A stretch of DNA of 64,000 nt from Cunninghamia lanceolata (GCA_027924645.1 BSBN01001017.1:8644501-8708500); one strand, 5' to 3'. Shown: positions 43,625-56,377, counted from the first letter of the stretch. The notes: generated by a model from the sequence alone, not told the origin. Made by a program: numbers and translations.

Positions 43625-46300
43625 CGAAGAAAGAAGGGAACGAAAAAAAAAAAAAAAATTACAAAAGAACAGAAAAAATTAACAATAGAAAACCCATAAG
43701 ACAGACTTTCTCAATCTTGTCACTACCAAACACAGAAAACCTATGACGACATGACGAACTATTACAGTACAGGTGGGGCACATTTTATTTGCATTTAATG
43801 CCACATGACTTTTGAGCAATTTCGACCAGACATGATTCAGAAAGAACATGAACGGATTCTTTATTTCGAAAAGGTTCTGTTCAGCCTCAAAGTGAATTTA
43901 ACCAGGAGGAGTGACAAAGCAGAAAAGGAAAGAAGAGTGAAAGCAGGTCTACACTGGTTCTTCTACAGAAACACAGTTTAATTCGTGCTCAAACTGTCTG
44001 AATTGTCGAAAATAACCCTCGTGCGGAATGGTATAGTACACCAAAGAATTTGGTTGAAATCTTCATCCTTCATAGACCAAGAAGACGTTCTAGTCTAGTT
44101 TATGCCATTTTTGTTTAGGGAACGTAATAATTGTTAAGAAAAAATATGCAGTGCAGAATTGAAATAAACACAGTGAAATAGTAATAAATAGTATAAAATA
44201 GACAACACACAGATTTATGTGGAAAACTTAGTTATGTTCCAGGAAAAACCACGGACAAAGGTCTCTCAATAATTTTATTCTCAGAAGAAATTCGCTGTTA
44301 CATAATTCCATAATACATTCACATTCAAGTTTAACTAACTTAATAAACCACAAAAAAACATGCAAGTAATCAAATCTTTTTGGAAGAAGGATTTACAAAA
44401 ATAAAAGCACCAGTAGCACTCTCACCTAAACAACCGGCATGTTGTCGTGTGGGCTGTTTTAACAATTTTCGCTCGGATTGAATTTAACGAATCCATTCGA
44501 CCTGTTCAGTGGATAATAGTCGACTGTTTTGAATCACCTATTTTTGAATATGGTCGATTTGTGTCAACCTGTCAGCAAGTTTTCGACTATGATGCATTTA
44601 CAACACACCGGTTGTTTAAGATCTTCCCTTCCACATGCACTTCACATACTAACAATAATCCAAAAGAGCTGTACTTAAGTACTCAACTTAAAGTATCAAC
44701 ATCCTGACTGTTTACAGTAGAACCACCCATCATAAGAGGCCGGTATGTTGGCCACTTGATTGATTCATTGGACAGTGATATCTTTCATGGGGACAAGTTG
44801 CTGCATGTGAGAGGGAATAAACACACAAGTCAGGACGATAAGGAGCGACGTTGAGGACATGATGAAGTTATTGTGTAATGATGTATGAAGGTCCGTCCTT
44901 GGGTCTTGCATTTTGTCCATATCCAAACGACCTTATCTGCAGCTTGCAGCGATGGGACGAAAGGAGAATAAAGATGATATGTCTGTCTGAATAGAAGGCT
45001 TGGATTTTGATGGCCAGTCCTGTCTGGGAAATGAAAATATGGTGACGGCTAAAGAGTCTTATCACGATACAAGAGAAAAAGATTTAGAACATGTGCACCT
45101 TATGTTCGGTAGTGTTTCACTGTAATCATTTGGAGCTTCATAAATGAACCAAGATTTTATGGTGTGATTAAAGACTGTACTGTAGCTACAATTTTTATTT
45201 TAAGAATTTATATTATGTGGAAGTCTATTTTTAAAGTATTTATTGAATAGACTTGAATATAGAGAAAAATGTTGGTCCATAACTTCTGATAACTTCTTAA
45301 TGGGACATACGATTTGTGTTTATTGTTTGTGGGACTTATTCTAATAATTACTTTTTGTTTAAGAATTAGTATTGAAAGTTGTATCTAGTTTCTAAATTCT
45401 CTCATGAGTATTGTAGCTTGTTTAACTATTGGGCCTTACCACCTACTTTTATTTTTCATTTAATGTTTTATAAAACTCTCATATGTTATGTGTACATTAG
45501 GTGGTTCAATTAAGAATGGTGTATGTTAGAGGGTAAAGATATTAGTGATATTTGTTTGAGTTCATTAACAATCAAGGGAGAGCGAGTTGGGTTTTTACTA
45601 CTTAGTGGGGGAGCTTTCTCTTTCAATTGTTGGGTTATAGTATCTTTGAATGTTGGTTTGAATGATTCTTTGGTGGGTTTTGGGTGGTACTAACAAAATT
45701 TCATTAAATTATAATATTATCTTTTATCTTGTTTCAAGGAATCTTCTAGTGTTTTAGGCAAAAAGCAACTCACTTTTTATTGTAATTTTCATCTAAGGAT
45801 GCAATGTTGAAGAGACTTTATTTGTTCTTTTTACGATTGTCTTTGTAAGCCAAGGATTACCATCTTCTAGTGATACCATGGGTTGATTAGTGAGGTGTTT
45901 TTCTCACATTGATAAAATTTCCTATACTATTTTCTAGTAGATCATAGCATTGATTTTTTAACTAAGACATTAACTAGATCTTCTAGTTTGGAAATTGAGT
46001 TGAGTACATGAATTGGTTTAACCAATCTAGAGCATCTCTAGTTAGAGTTTTAACTAACAAAATAAAGTAGACATAAGTGTTAGTATTATGCTAATCTTTC
46101 CTAGAGTGATTTCCAAATACTTTGAGATGTAAGGAGGGGTTGATGGACCCATCATAAGAAAAAGGAAGAGTGATTCCTCCCACTCTCATGGATGTGATGT
46201 AGGGAGATAAAGGGTAATTTTTAATTTCTAAAGTGCTTCTTTATTAATTAGAGGTTGTGGGATTAGATTGACATTCCTATCTAAAGAAAAATGAGGAGAT
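43625..46300. other. AT-rich stretch with an LTR-like remnant, no genes
   Basis: 44117-44290 on the minus strand has the look of an LTR 3' part (TTTTCCACATAAATC context, ending TTAACA) and resembles the LTR end at 60700-60867. No coding family was recognised in the remainder. Confidence 0.4.
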
Positions 46301-46309
46301 GAAGGTTTT

Positions 46310-48600
46310 TTAGTTGGTCCCCGAATTATTTGTTGTCACTAATTTTCTATTTATATGATTTGAGTTTACATTTGAGTTAAATTGACTATTAGTTTTAGCT
46401 TGAATGCAATTCATTTGATTTAGAAATTTGAGTAGCATTAGGGTGCAATGTTTTTTATTAGATAAGCTGGGAAAAGGGTCCCAATCCTTGACAAAAGCAA
46501 AGAGTTCAGAAACAAAGCAAGAGACAAAAAACATAACATTAAGACACAACTAACTGGAATAGAGAAGCACTGGTTGGCAAAACAAATCCAAACCATACCA
46601 CAAAAAAAATAGATAGATGACAACCCAAGAACAATAGAGGAACATCACAATGAATAATAATAGTACATCAAAAGAGTCACACCCTATAGTGGGAAACCAA
46701 GGATTCCCAATCTTTGTAAATAGACTTCAGTTTGTCCTCCCATAGAGCAACACCCATATCCATCTAAATTTCAATCTTTTTCATCTTTTTCTTAGAATTC
46801 TCTTTTACTTCATCATGCATTTGTTTGCATTTCTTAAGTTCAACCTAAAGTATGACCATCCTTGAGGCAACACGTCTCATCATCTCATCACTAACTTTGA
46901 CCAACTCATTCAATGCCTCTTCAATTGATCATCCTATTCTAGAAAGTATTCATTTTCTCATAAATTTCCACCTACTTCCCATTGCAGCTATCACAATTAT
47001 GGTCTCTCTTCATAGACTCTTCAAGCTTGTTTATTATATTGAGGAGACTATTTAACTTGTCTCCTACCTCAACCAAATTTTCTCTACAGTTCACACCCTT
47101 GTGGACATCATCCATAATGTCATCCTAAAAAACTTAACATTCTTGTTCTCAGGTTCCTGATTCTCCTCCACAACTTCCTCTTGATCCTTGTTGGGGGAAA
47201 GGGACACAATGTCATTAGAATCAACATGAGGGATTCAAACCCCCCATCATCCTTAGAGAGCTCATCCTTAGAACTGTTAGAATTATAAGAAGAAATCGAA
47301 TCAGAGGTTATCTTTTGCACATCCACCTTACCTTCCTAATTATCTTTTTCTCCAATAGAGCACCTACCACCATTGGCATCAATAGAAGTTTTGGCCAATT
47401 GGGCAGACCTTCTCCACCACTCATAGTCGTAGCATAAACACTTTAAAGATTATCATCCTTCTCTTTCAGATTAGGAGGCATGAATGTTGCACCGATATCA
47501 AGGTTAGCTACAAAAATTTAATTCTTATAGATTTTTAAGGTACCACATTAACTTTAGAAGGATATCCCATTTAGTTTCATGCTCTTTTAGAGATAATAGA
47601 ATTTATTCCTTTTTATTTTTTTAGCCTTAGACTTTTGAGCTGGGGTGATTAACACATGGCCAACATTATCAGTATCAACAACACCAATAGTCGGGGATGG
47701 GCTGGAAACAACGTGAGTAGAGGAAAGTTTCTTCTTACCCTTACGGTTAGGATAAGGACTCTTAGCAAGGGTTTGCATCAAGGAAGTGGGATCAACTTTT
47801 GGATCAATAGTGGGGAGAGTAGCAAGGGTTAAACTTAACTTATACTAATAAAAAAAATTAAACCCTAATGAAGTGGAGGAGAAGCCCCATTCTTAATACA
47901 ACATTCAGAAAGGAAAATTAATTAAGTTTTTATTATAAGATGATCCAAAAAAGGAAAGTGGTAGCCATGAACAATAGAAAATATGCCTTCTAAAGTAAAG
48001 TATTTGATAAGATACCAAATTACAGTAGGCCAAGGTGAAGGTAGAGCCACCCTCTTCTATCCATTCTAATGTTGAACTAGGGACTCACCCTCTTCCATGA
48101 AGGAGTCTATAAATTCCTTCTCCTTACTTCTCCCTACTTGTAGCACCTTTCTCCATGTGGAACTAAGCCCTATATCCTATCTAATCATAATCTCAGTAAC
48201 AATGAACTGAATACCTCAAATGGCTACTAGTCATTTATCCCAAGAGTTGACAAACTGATCAGTTGGGACTTCGTCATAACCTTGCATTTCTTGGAAATAG
48301 GGAGAAATGCCTCCTTGCATGAAAATATTCGAAATTTGTTCATTATTCTTTAGATTAGTGCAGGAAGAGGGCTCTACTCTTACCCTCTTACCTCCCATTT
48401 TACTCACAACATAATGCACAATGTGAACACCAATTTTAATGTAGAGGATGAGAAAATAACATAGAGTCAAATCTCTGTCATCAATAATAAATTCATCATA
48501 CAAGTGCTTGTACTTCCAACTAAAATTCATGATGGAATTAAAACCTTTTAGCTATCCCCTTGCAAGCAAAAAAAACATCATTATTCTGCACAAGTTTAGC
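46310..48600 (-). pseudogene. decayed coding remnants of unknown origin, minus strand
   Basis: Several short minus-strand frames (48530-48231, 47781-47587, 47326-47120, 46623-46438) share amino-acid-like composition. They include Lys/Ser/Pro-rich segments, a Glu-rich segment near 47180, a coiled-coil-like stretch with NIINKLEESMKRDHNCDSC near 47010, and a hydrophobic stretch near 46580. The frame breaks repeatedly. A LINE ORF1-type region is possible because a LINE RNase H fragment lies nearby on the same strand, but no diagnostic motif is seen. Confidence 0.35.
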
Positions 48601-48839
48601 TAGAGTCCTTATGTGAATGACTTGAGGGGGGCATTCAAACTAATGATTTTCTTGCACATGTCTAACTTTAAACACCAACTTCTTATAATTGATGAAACCA
48701 TGAAGACCATCCAAATTGGAAACTATAGATCCAACATAAAAGTTGGTCATGTCCAAGAAATTATTATTACTTGTTATTTAATCTCATCATTTAGAATAGG
48801 TTCAAAATATCTTTGACATCTATCCAAAAGGTCCATTTG

Positions 48840-49236
48840 TCAACCTATATCCCAATGTTATCTAGAAAATCAATATCTTTATTTCCTTCACACTATATAT
48901 GTTGGATAGTATAGTTTTTAAAGTGTTCCAAGAAAGTCCTAACCTCGTCAATCTAGTCTCTTATTTTCCATGATGGAGGTTCATTATTCTTTATCAAGTA
49001 AATAATAGTTTTTTAGTCTCCCTTATTTCAGTTTGTTGAATACCATAATGCAAAGCCCTTTTAATCCCCCACCATATAGCTATTACCTCTACCTTGTTAT
49101 TGTTTATGATACCAATACAACTGGTATAACCTTCAATCATACTACCCTTATCATCCCTGATGATACCTTTATAACATTGGCTATTATTTGTAATAGATGT
49201 GATAGTAAGTAGAGAACTATTTAATGTTTGTATCAT
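48840..49236 (-). pseudogene. LINE-type RNase H fragment, minus strand
   Basis: On the minus strand GIIRDDKGSMIEGY (near 49160), NNNKVEVIAIWWGIKRAL (near 49090) and a C-terminal EGNKDIDFLDNIGI block (near 48860) follow the plant RVT_3 RNase H pattern. An AHQ-type Glu is retained as E in KVEV. A frameshift near 49000 and stops break it. Confidence 0.7.
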
Positions 49237-49705
49237 TGATGTTGAATTAAAATTAGATGATGTGAGAATTATACTAAGAATCCCATATTTTGAAGGATTT
49301 TTACTAACATAACCATGGAGATATTTGATATTGAAGAATCAATGAGGGTTGTCTTCCTCATCATAATTGAAATTTTAGTTCATGATGTATAAAATAGATG
49401 GTTTCCTTTGATTTTGAAAAAATAAACCACAGGGTATTTCCTTTAATAATGTTCATGGTAGGAATGAAGGTGCAACACCTATAGCTCCTAGTCTAATGGT
49501 ATTAAGTCTAGTTAGGAAAAATGTAAGAGTTGAAGCATAATATTTTTCCCCACTCCTTAGCCACATGTTGATTTATGAATTTATGTAAAGTAGTCTGTCT
49601 CAATCTTGGTACACAAGGAGAAATAGGTTATGTTCATTATTTTTGATATTGGTAAAGATGGGTTTTTGAAAGGGTGCAAACCATTTTACATCATGATGTA
49701 GTCAA
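49237..49705. other. AT-rich stretch, nothing recognised
   Basis: No coding similarity or repeat partner is visible. Confidence 0.4.
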
Positions 49706-50523
49706 TGTAGGAGTGTCTAATGAAGGACTACACAACCATGTAACCAACCCTAATAAACACAGATATTGTAGAAACACATAATAAAATGACACAAGACATA
49801 CCCTGGGAAAACCCTCAAAGAGGGAAAAACCTAGCTGCCAACAGATTAATCATTATATTACAAATTCTAAAACAATTAAAATATATTGCAAGGCAATATA
49901 TGCTAGGCTATAGCTAAATGACAAATAATATCCTTGTATTCAAACTCCATTATGATCCTTCATACTCACACTTGTGTCTGACCTCCAACCCCTACTAAAT
50001 ATTTTATATCTCCCCCTAATGGTTTTAAATGTTCATTGGACACCAATATATATGAATCTTCAAATTGCTTAATGATTTGTGTTGACCACAAGGTGGTACA
50101 ACATTCTATACTTCCTAAAATGTGTAGTTAGCTAGTGCAATGCTAATTTCTTGAACCAAACAAAAGAAATGAAAATAAAATTGTGTGGTGTTCAATGTTC
50201 ACTCCCATGGATCCAATAAGGCTTCACATATCTTCCCTAATTGTCACAAGCTCCAATTTATCTGGCACCAATACTAACTCTACAACTGTGCTAGTCTACC
50301 AATTTGATACAAGTTCACAAACCCAAATAGACTATGACATGAATTTAATTCTCCTTAAACATGGATATGTCCTCCAAATACTCATTATTAATGTTATACT
50401 GAAACTACAAGACTTAAATGTAAAATGTATAGTAAAATGTAATGACTTATTCCACAACTGACTATCAACCAAGTGAACACTTGCAATGTAGGATTTCTCT
50501 ATTTCCCTAAGTATGCTCCTACA
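49706..50523 (-). mobile_element. possible solo LTR
   Basis: The stretch is bounded by TGTAGGAG on the left and CTCCTACA on the right, an 8-bp terminal inverted repeat of TG/CA type. It contains an R/U5-like CCCTGGGAAAACCCTC segment read as minus strand. No flanking target duplication or primer site was found, so this is tentative. Confidence 0.4.
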
Positions 50524-50639
50524 TTAGACACCCCAAATAAATTGAAAAGTGAGTCATTCAATTTAAGTGACTACAGGAAAACCTAATCAGTTTACCTTAG
50601 CCCTTTAAATCTATCTTGAATCTTGTTCTGACCTTCCTC

Positions 50640-51064
50640 TCCATTTTAGAAAATACTCTCCATATTGCCTATTCCTAGTGCTTTTCCCAATTCTATTGTC
50701 TAATATTTCCCCAATATCATCTTTTGATTATGGTGATATAGGGTCTTACCCTTAATCTTCCATTTTGTTTCTCTTTGAATTTCCTTCATGATACTAGTAT
50801 AGATCTACAATGTTAAATATTAGGGATATACCAAAGTTCTTTGGTAACTCCACCTCATTTGTTTCTTGAGTCAAATGTTATTATAACTCTACAAGGGTCG
50901 AAATTCCTTATTTTTAGATTGTTGTATGTCCCAAGTAGAAATCTCTCCTTTTTGACATATACCATAACTTCATATCCTATATCAAAATCTTTAGGTCTTC
51001 TAGTTTTATAAGAGTCTTGCTTGTACTTATCATTCATCTCCTCCAAGTGGTCCCTTACCTCCAC
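50640..51064 (-). pseudogene. gypsy integrase C-terminal fragment, minus strand
   Basis: The minus strand reads HLEEMNDKYKQDSYKTRRPK, then DFDIGYEVMVYVKKERFLLG and TYNNLKIRNFDPCRV, the standard sequence around the gypsy integrase GPF/Y region. The frame is open for about 70 codons and decays below 50855. The rest of the element is absent. Confidence 0.75.
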
Positions 51065-51314
51065 ATATCATGTTGTTGATTAGGGTTGTCAGAAGGAGAA
51101 TGTAAAATCCACCGCATTTCATTGTATTATAATATTTAGCACTATTGTTTGAAGAATAAGTTGAGAATGATTATATGTTTTCTCATTTCAAGTTTCAGGT
51201 GTTGAGGAGTACTACAAGTTTGATTTTCAATGTCTTATATCTTGACTGTGTGATCAGATTTTGTAAGAGATATTGGGTTTAGTGTCTGTTTATTTGTGCT
51301 AGAAAGAAGATACA
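51065..51314. other. short noncoding stretch left of the copia element
   Basis: May be the 5' half of the LTR that continues at 59951-60867, since the copia element inserted between them; this is not proven. Confidence 0.3.
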
Positions 51315-51319
51315 TAGTT

Positions 51320-51987
51320 TGTTAGGATTAAGGTGCCATCAACCTTGTAAATCCTATGTAATTTATTATTCCTATTATTGTTTGTAAATCACCCATAAGG
51401 GATGAAATGTTTCACCAAGTAGCGATTTTGTTTTAGCCGCATGTTTGATCTTGGTACTTGATAGATGTAGGTTATCTAGGGAGGTTGCAGGGAGGGTATC
51501 CCTCTTACGGGGTCTGGGGGATGTCCCCCCAATGGGGGGTCTAGGAGACACATTTTATATATAAATTACCATTGTAAATCTAGATCATTCATCATTAGGT
51601 CACATATTTGATGGTGGAGATTTTGTTGGTTTGTCTTGCCCTAGAAGGTAACCTATTTTATAAGGATATGGCATTATGGTTGTGTATCAGAGTATTATAG
51701 GTGGTGTTGGATTGAAGGACTGAAGAAACAGAGAAAGTGCATGTACATTGTAATCTCATATTTGAAGATAATACAACTTGGAGCCTCTTTTCTTGGTGGA
51801 GTTTTTTACTCGAAAGGGTTTTCTCCACATTACATACTGTGTTATGTGTTCAGTTCTTAATGCATGTGATTTTAGTGTAGTGGGTTCTATTTCTGTTGCA
51901 ATCTCCATTGATTCTACATTATTTAGAGGACATTAATAAGGTTTGAATTAGATTTCTATTGTGTGGTTTGCACCTTCATTTCTAACA
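51320..51987 (+). repeat. 5' LTR of the copia element
   Basis: 668 bp; starts TGTTAGG and ends CTAACA. Direct repeat of 59304-59945 with scattered differences and a few indels, including a G-rich run near 51510-51540 that differs between copies. Confidence 0.93.
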
Positions 51988-51989
51988 TT

Positions 51990-52005
51990 CAGTATCAGAG
52001 CCTGG
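51990..52005 (+). other. copia primer-binding site, tRNA-iMet type variant
   Basis: CAGTATCAGAGCCTGG begins two bases after the LTR. The usual start is TGGTATCAGAGC; the first bases have changed here. Confidence 0.75.
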
Positions 52006-52095
52006 CCAATTCTGATTCTTGGCTAGTGGTGTGAAGGTTTTTTAGTTGCATCAGATATTTGGTTGTTGTTTGTTTGCAGATCTTGTGTAGATATC

Positions 52096-53160
52096 ATGGC
52101 TTCATCCATTGTTTCTTCTACCTCTCGGTTGGACATTGAAAAGTTCAATGGCATGGGGTATAAATTGTGGATGCTAAAAATGGAGGATTTTCTAGAAGAA
52201 AGAAACCAGTGGTTGGTTGTTACAAAAGAGAGGAAACCTGATGATGTTGCTCTTGATGAGTGGGAAAGAATGGATAAAAAGGCACGAGGTACAATCTGGC
52301 TATGTCTTATAGATTCTGTTCTACTAAATGTTGTGAGTGAGAAGTCCGCATATAGCTTGTCGAAGCATCTGGGTGAGATCTATCGAGCCAAGAGTATGGT
52401 AAATAAGCTTTATTTAAAGCGTAATTTATTTTCCATGAAAATGAAAAAGGGTGAATTGGTTGCAAAAAATTTGAATTCGTTTAATTTGCTATTGAGTCAA
52501 CTAGCATCTGTAGATGTTGAGGTGAATGAGGAAGATAAATTTATATTGCTTATCTATTCTTTACCTGAGTCATGGGACAATGTTATTTTGGCTATCATTG
52601 CTAATCTCACAAATCCAAAGTTGGATTCTCTTGTTCCAATTCTATTGTCACATGAATTAAGGATGAAAAGTTTAGATAATTCAGGGGATGCTCTCATTGT
52701 TAGGGGGAGGTCTATGGAAAGAGGACCAAAAGGAGATCATAAGAGGTCTAAAGACAAGTCTAAGGGCCATTCTAAGACTCCTAGAAAGAAGAACAAAGTC
52801 AAGTGTTGGAACTATAGAAAGAGAGGACATGTGAAAAAGGAATGTAGAAACCTGAAGAAACAATGGGATTCCACAACTAATAAGTCTTCGAATGTAGGTG
52901 ATGAGGTTTTACTTTCTACATGTAATATTGTTTCTCACGATCATTGGTTAGTTGACTCAGGATGCTCATACCACATGACTCCACATAAAGAATGGTTTTC
53001 CACATACGAAGAGTATGATGGAGGAAAGTGTACCTCGGGGACAACTGTACATATCCTATTGTTGGACAAGGGAAGGTAATGTTGTGTTTCAATGATGGGA
53101 GAATTAAAACCCTCCCTGGTGTTTTGCATGTTCTTGGATTGGCTAGAAATTTGATTTCTA
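52096..53160 (+). pseudogene. gag: copia gag and protease, interrupted
   Basis: The ATG at 52096 starts MASSIVSS, followed by the copia gag hallmark DIEKFNGMGYKLWMLKME and a UBN2-like helical region to about 52650. A basic linker precedes the zinc knuckle CWNYRKRGHVKKEC (near 52805), where the second Cys is Tyr, so zinc binding is compromised. The protease active site VDSGCSYHMT is near 52950-52980. One missing base near 53027 shifts the frame; the sequence resumes as VYLGDNCTYPIVGQGKVM in the third frame. Coding stops at 53163, where the 3.2-kb insertion begins. The gag open stretch is unusually long for this window. Confidence 0.88.
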
Positions 53161-53163
53161 TTT
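53159..53163. repeat. target-site duplication TATTT, left copy
   Basis: TATTT precedes TGTTGGCT and recurs at 56378-56382 after GGTAACA. Removal of the insertion and one copy rejoins the copia reading frame. Confidence 0.88.
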
Positions 53164-53929
53164 TGTTGGCTAATAGATTTGTCTTTATTCTGAAAATGGT
53201 TTATTTTGACTCTATACCCCTCTTTGAAGAACAAACGAGTTAGGCAACAAATGGGTGAACTTTTTAAATTAGTTCCCCTTTGAATTTAGGTATAGCTCCC
53301 TTTAAGATTTTCAATGAATTTAATCTATTCAACTATCCAAATGCACTTTTAACCAGAAAATGCTTAAGAAAAACTAACATTCATACATAACTATGTCATG
53401 AATGCGGTAAATTTATGCAGTAACAGTGTGTAATAGAATGCATAGATTCTAGTTTTGATACATTCAAATACATGAACACATACATATGAATTTGCTGAAC
53501 CAATAAATAATAGAACACATATGACGAATTGTCCAATAAAAGAGCAATTACCAGATGAAAGGAGATTTCACATAGAAAATCTAACTCCAAACACTCAGAC
53601 GCAAAGATCCAAGTAAACAGTAATTGTTTCTTCTTCTCATTCACAGATGAAAAATTTCTCAGACAATTATCACATAATGTAAAACCATAAAACAACTTAG
53701 CTAAAATTCCCCTCCTTCTTTCCTTTTCCTAACTTTTTTATATATCCTCCCAAGATTTTAAAAACCTATATATATGAATGTCTTAATCATGTGTTCGAGT
53801 AAATCAAACCCAGAGTTAACATAACTCTGACCCGTACGGGATTTAGTTTATAACAACTGATTTTAAAGATCAAGATTGCTGAAAATAACATAAAAGAGGA
53901 ACTGAAATAAAGAAAATGAGCCAATGAGA

Positions 53930-55470
53930 TCATGACTGGGACAACGGATTTGCATCTCTAGATTTGTTATTGGTGGCCTGGGAAGCACGTTGGGTCTTCC
54001 ATTCCTGAAAAGCTGCAACGAACTCCTGAATCTTCGGGAAGTTGGGAATACCTATATGTTTCATTCTTGACTTCCAAACTTCCTTTTCCCTTCGCATTTT
54101 CCCAAATTTTTCTTTGTGTTCTGGAAGTGCGTCGATGCAGAGGTAAAGTAGTGACTCAACTTTAGAAATCCAGGAGAAATCCTTAATTAAAATATTATCA
54201 TTTTCTTTGACGAAGCTGATTTTATCTTTGAAAGATTGGACCATTGCGTCGACATCTTCCATTGGTTTTCCATCATCTTTTATGTATTTAACATCAATAC
54301 ATTGCAAGTCATGTTGCAGCGATTGGGTGAATTCTGTTATCTCCTTAATTAGCTTTGTAAGCTCAAAGCGTCCTTGCCGGGATATGGAATTCCTCCATTC
54401 AATATTTTTCTTATTCACATATAGTAAATCTTCGTCCAAACTAGTCAAGCTTTTTTCTATCAAAAACTTCACCAGCCCATATTTCTGAACTTCATCTATT
54501 TGGTTTATTACATTCACCCACTTACCTTCATCTTTCACCCAAACAACAACCTGTGCTTTAAGATCCTCAATGGTGGCAGCAGTCAGATCATATATCCTCT
54601 TGAGTTCACAAATTTATTCGGTTCCTTTCTGCTTAATGCTATCCAACCAACTGTCAAATGTTTTTGTCATCATTTTGCTTCTGTGAACTTGATCCAATAA
54701 CTTTTGGTTAACAGGTGATTTCAGGTCAAAAGAGAGGGAGAGCTGTGAGATCGGCTGCGGGTTAGGGTTGTGAATAGCATCAATGTACTCTGCCATTGAA
54801 CGCAGAGTTTGCTTCAACTCCCTCTTGCCCTTTTCATCTTTCTAGGTTTGACTAACCATCCTCTTAGTAGATGCTTCAAGGTGGTGGACATCTGTAGCTC
54901 TAGAAGCAGCATCAAGATCCACTCTCTCCACAGTGAAATCGTGCATAGTTGGATCTTGAACTTCTTCCTCAGTCACTGGCTTAGCTATTTTAGCACTCCA
55001 GTTACTAGTGTTTGGATCAATATTTTTTCTGGATGTCGTCTTGAGTTTCTTGGACTTGGGGGTTTTCCCCAAACATTTACTTACCATGTCCTCTAAAGGG
55101 ACAACAAAAGGAACTATTTTTTTCTTGTTGGAGATAGAACTCTCTAGCCACTTTGGTGCAGGGGCTGAGGTTGTCTTCTTAGGTTTTAATCCATCATAGG
55201 ATACATTTGAAATCATCAATATTTCAGGGGTCTCTAGAATGGCCCCTGACTGTGGCCCGGTGTCAACTTCCTCTGAATTCAAATCAACAACTATTGTTTC
55301 AGAAACCTGTTTCTTTCTTTTCCCTTTAGTCCTCAACCTGGTAACATGAGAGGGTAAAATATCTATGAGGACTCTTCTAGACCTCTTAGTGGTAGGGCTT
55401 CTTTCAGTTGATGGCTTGGAAGCACCTTCAAGATATCTAAATTCACTGTGAAATTTGAGTAATAAGAACC
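53930..55470 (-). pseudogene. long minus-strand ORF in the 3.2-kb insertion, unknown product (about 500 codons)
   Basis: One frame is kept on the minus strand from a TGA near 55470 to the TGA at 53930, broken only by a TAG at 54842 and a TAA at 54614. The N-terminal part is basic and Ser/Thr/Pro-rich (SKPSTERSPTTKRSRRVLID; KTPKSKKLKTTSRKN), suggestive of a nuclear or nucleic-acid-binding region. The C-terminal 300 residues are Lys/Glu/Leu-rich and probably helical or coiled coil, ending WKTQRASQATNNKSRD. No domain is recognised. Its overall layout (basic linker then coiled coil) resembles the C-terminal half of the giant ORF at 8070-12395, but I see no convincing alignment. It could also be a captured host-gene fragment. 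Confidence 0.5.
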
Positions 55471-55789
55471 TTATACTTCATGCGTTATTCTCCTCTGCGT
55501 TGCACAGTTTGTTTACTTGCTGAATCTGGCTTGTTCTTAGTTAACAATGGCATTAACCAGATTGAATAATTATCACTCGGAGCAATACGTGCTGGAAATA
55601 TTTGAAAAGACATAAATTCTGACCTCTTCATTAATAACAAGTATTATTCACGCGCCATCATGATGTATAATGATTATTCGTAACCTCCGGCAAATTAGAA
55701 CTCTCTGTTTCATAATGAGTCTCTGACATATTTTCCTCCAACTTTCCTGCTAAATTTGACTTAGAAAGCCGTGGGAATAAATGAGGCCA

Positions 55790-56220
55790 AAATCACCAAA
55801 TCTTTGAACTATTGAACCATTGAACCTTTAAGATGTGGTTCAATGTGGTGGTTCGACCATACCAATTGGATCATATAGATGAGCAAAGGGTTCACTTATG
55901 GAAATATAGAACTTATGCTAATGAACCGTTGAACTTATTAAGATATGGTTCAGTATGAAGGTTCAAAGACGCAAGGGTTACTTAGACCAACAGAAAGTTA
56001 CGTGGCTTTGGCAAAAGGCTTCCAATTATGAGACAGCGAACTGTTGAACTTTGAACCATTGAACTTCGCTATAGAGTACGAGCGGATGGTTCAACAATAC
56101 ATTATTTACACAAGGTAACTGCAAGACATGACTTGTTAGAAGGAAATGAATGTTGAACCTTAGGCCGTTGAACTTATTAAACTTTTAACAAAAGGGTTCA
56201 AGTTCAAAGGTTGAAACCTT
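55790..56220. repeat. degenerate GAAC/TTGAAC repeat cluster
   Basis: Short words such as GAACCATTGAACTT, ATGGTTCAAT and TTATTAAGATATGGTTCA recur at irregular spacing about eight times. They lie near one end of the 3.2-kb insertion, where promoter-like repeats of an LTR would be expected. Confidence 0.6.
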
Positions 56221-56377
56221 AAGTACCCTCACTCACAAAGACGATAAACGAGTAAAATTTGAAGGATCAAGAGTCAATTTAAGAAACAAAGGTATGACCC
56301 AAAATACAACACAACAATCTGGCTCTTGTTCAAGAAATATTATCAATAAATAAATAACGACGACTCAAAAGGTAACA

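Larger units (their letters stand above)
53164..56377 (-). mobile_element. 3.2-kb insertion with TG/CA ends inside copia, possible solo LTR or non-autonomous element
   Basis: The insertion begins TGTTGGCTAATAG and ends AAAAGGTAACA, with TG/CA termini and a perfect 5-bp duplication, the signature of retroviral-type integrase. I could not see two LTR copies within it, a primer site or pol motifs. A single long LTR (solo LTR) fits best, which would be over 3 kb. The interior carries a long antisense reading frame and a repeat-rich segment at 55790-56220. Confidence 0.7.

Noticed and set aside
53164..56377. MULE or hAT transposon as the identity of the 3.2-kb insertion
   Set aside because: The duplication is exactly 5 bases (8- and 9-base comparisons fail), the ends are TG/CA, and no long terminal inverted repeat or transposase is visible.
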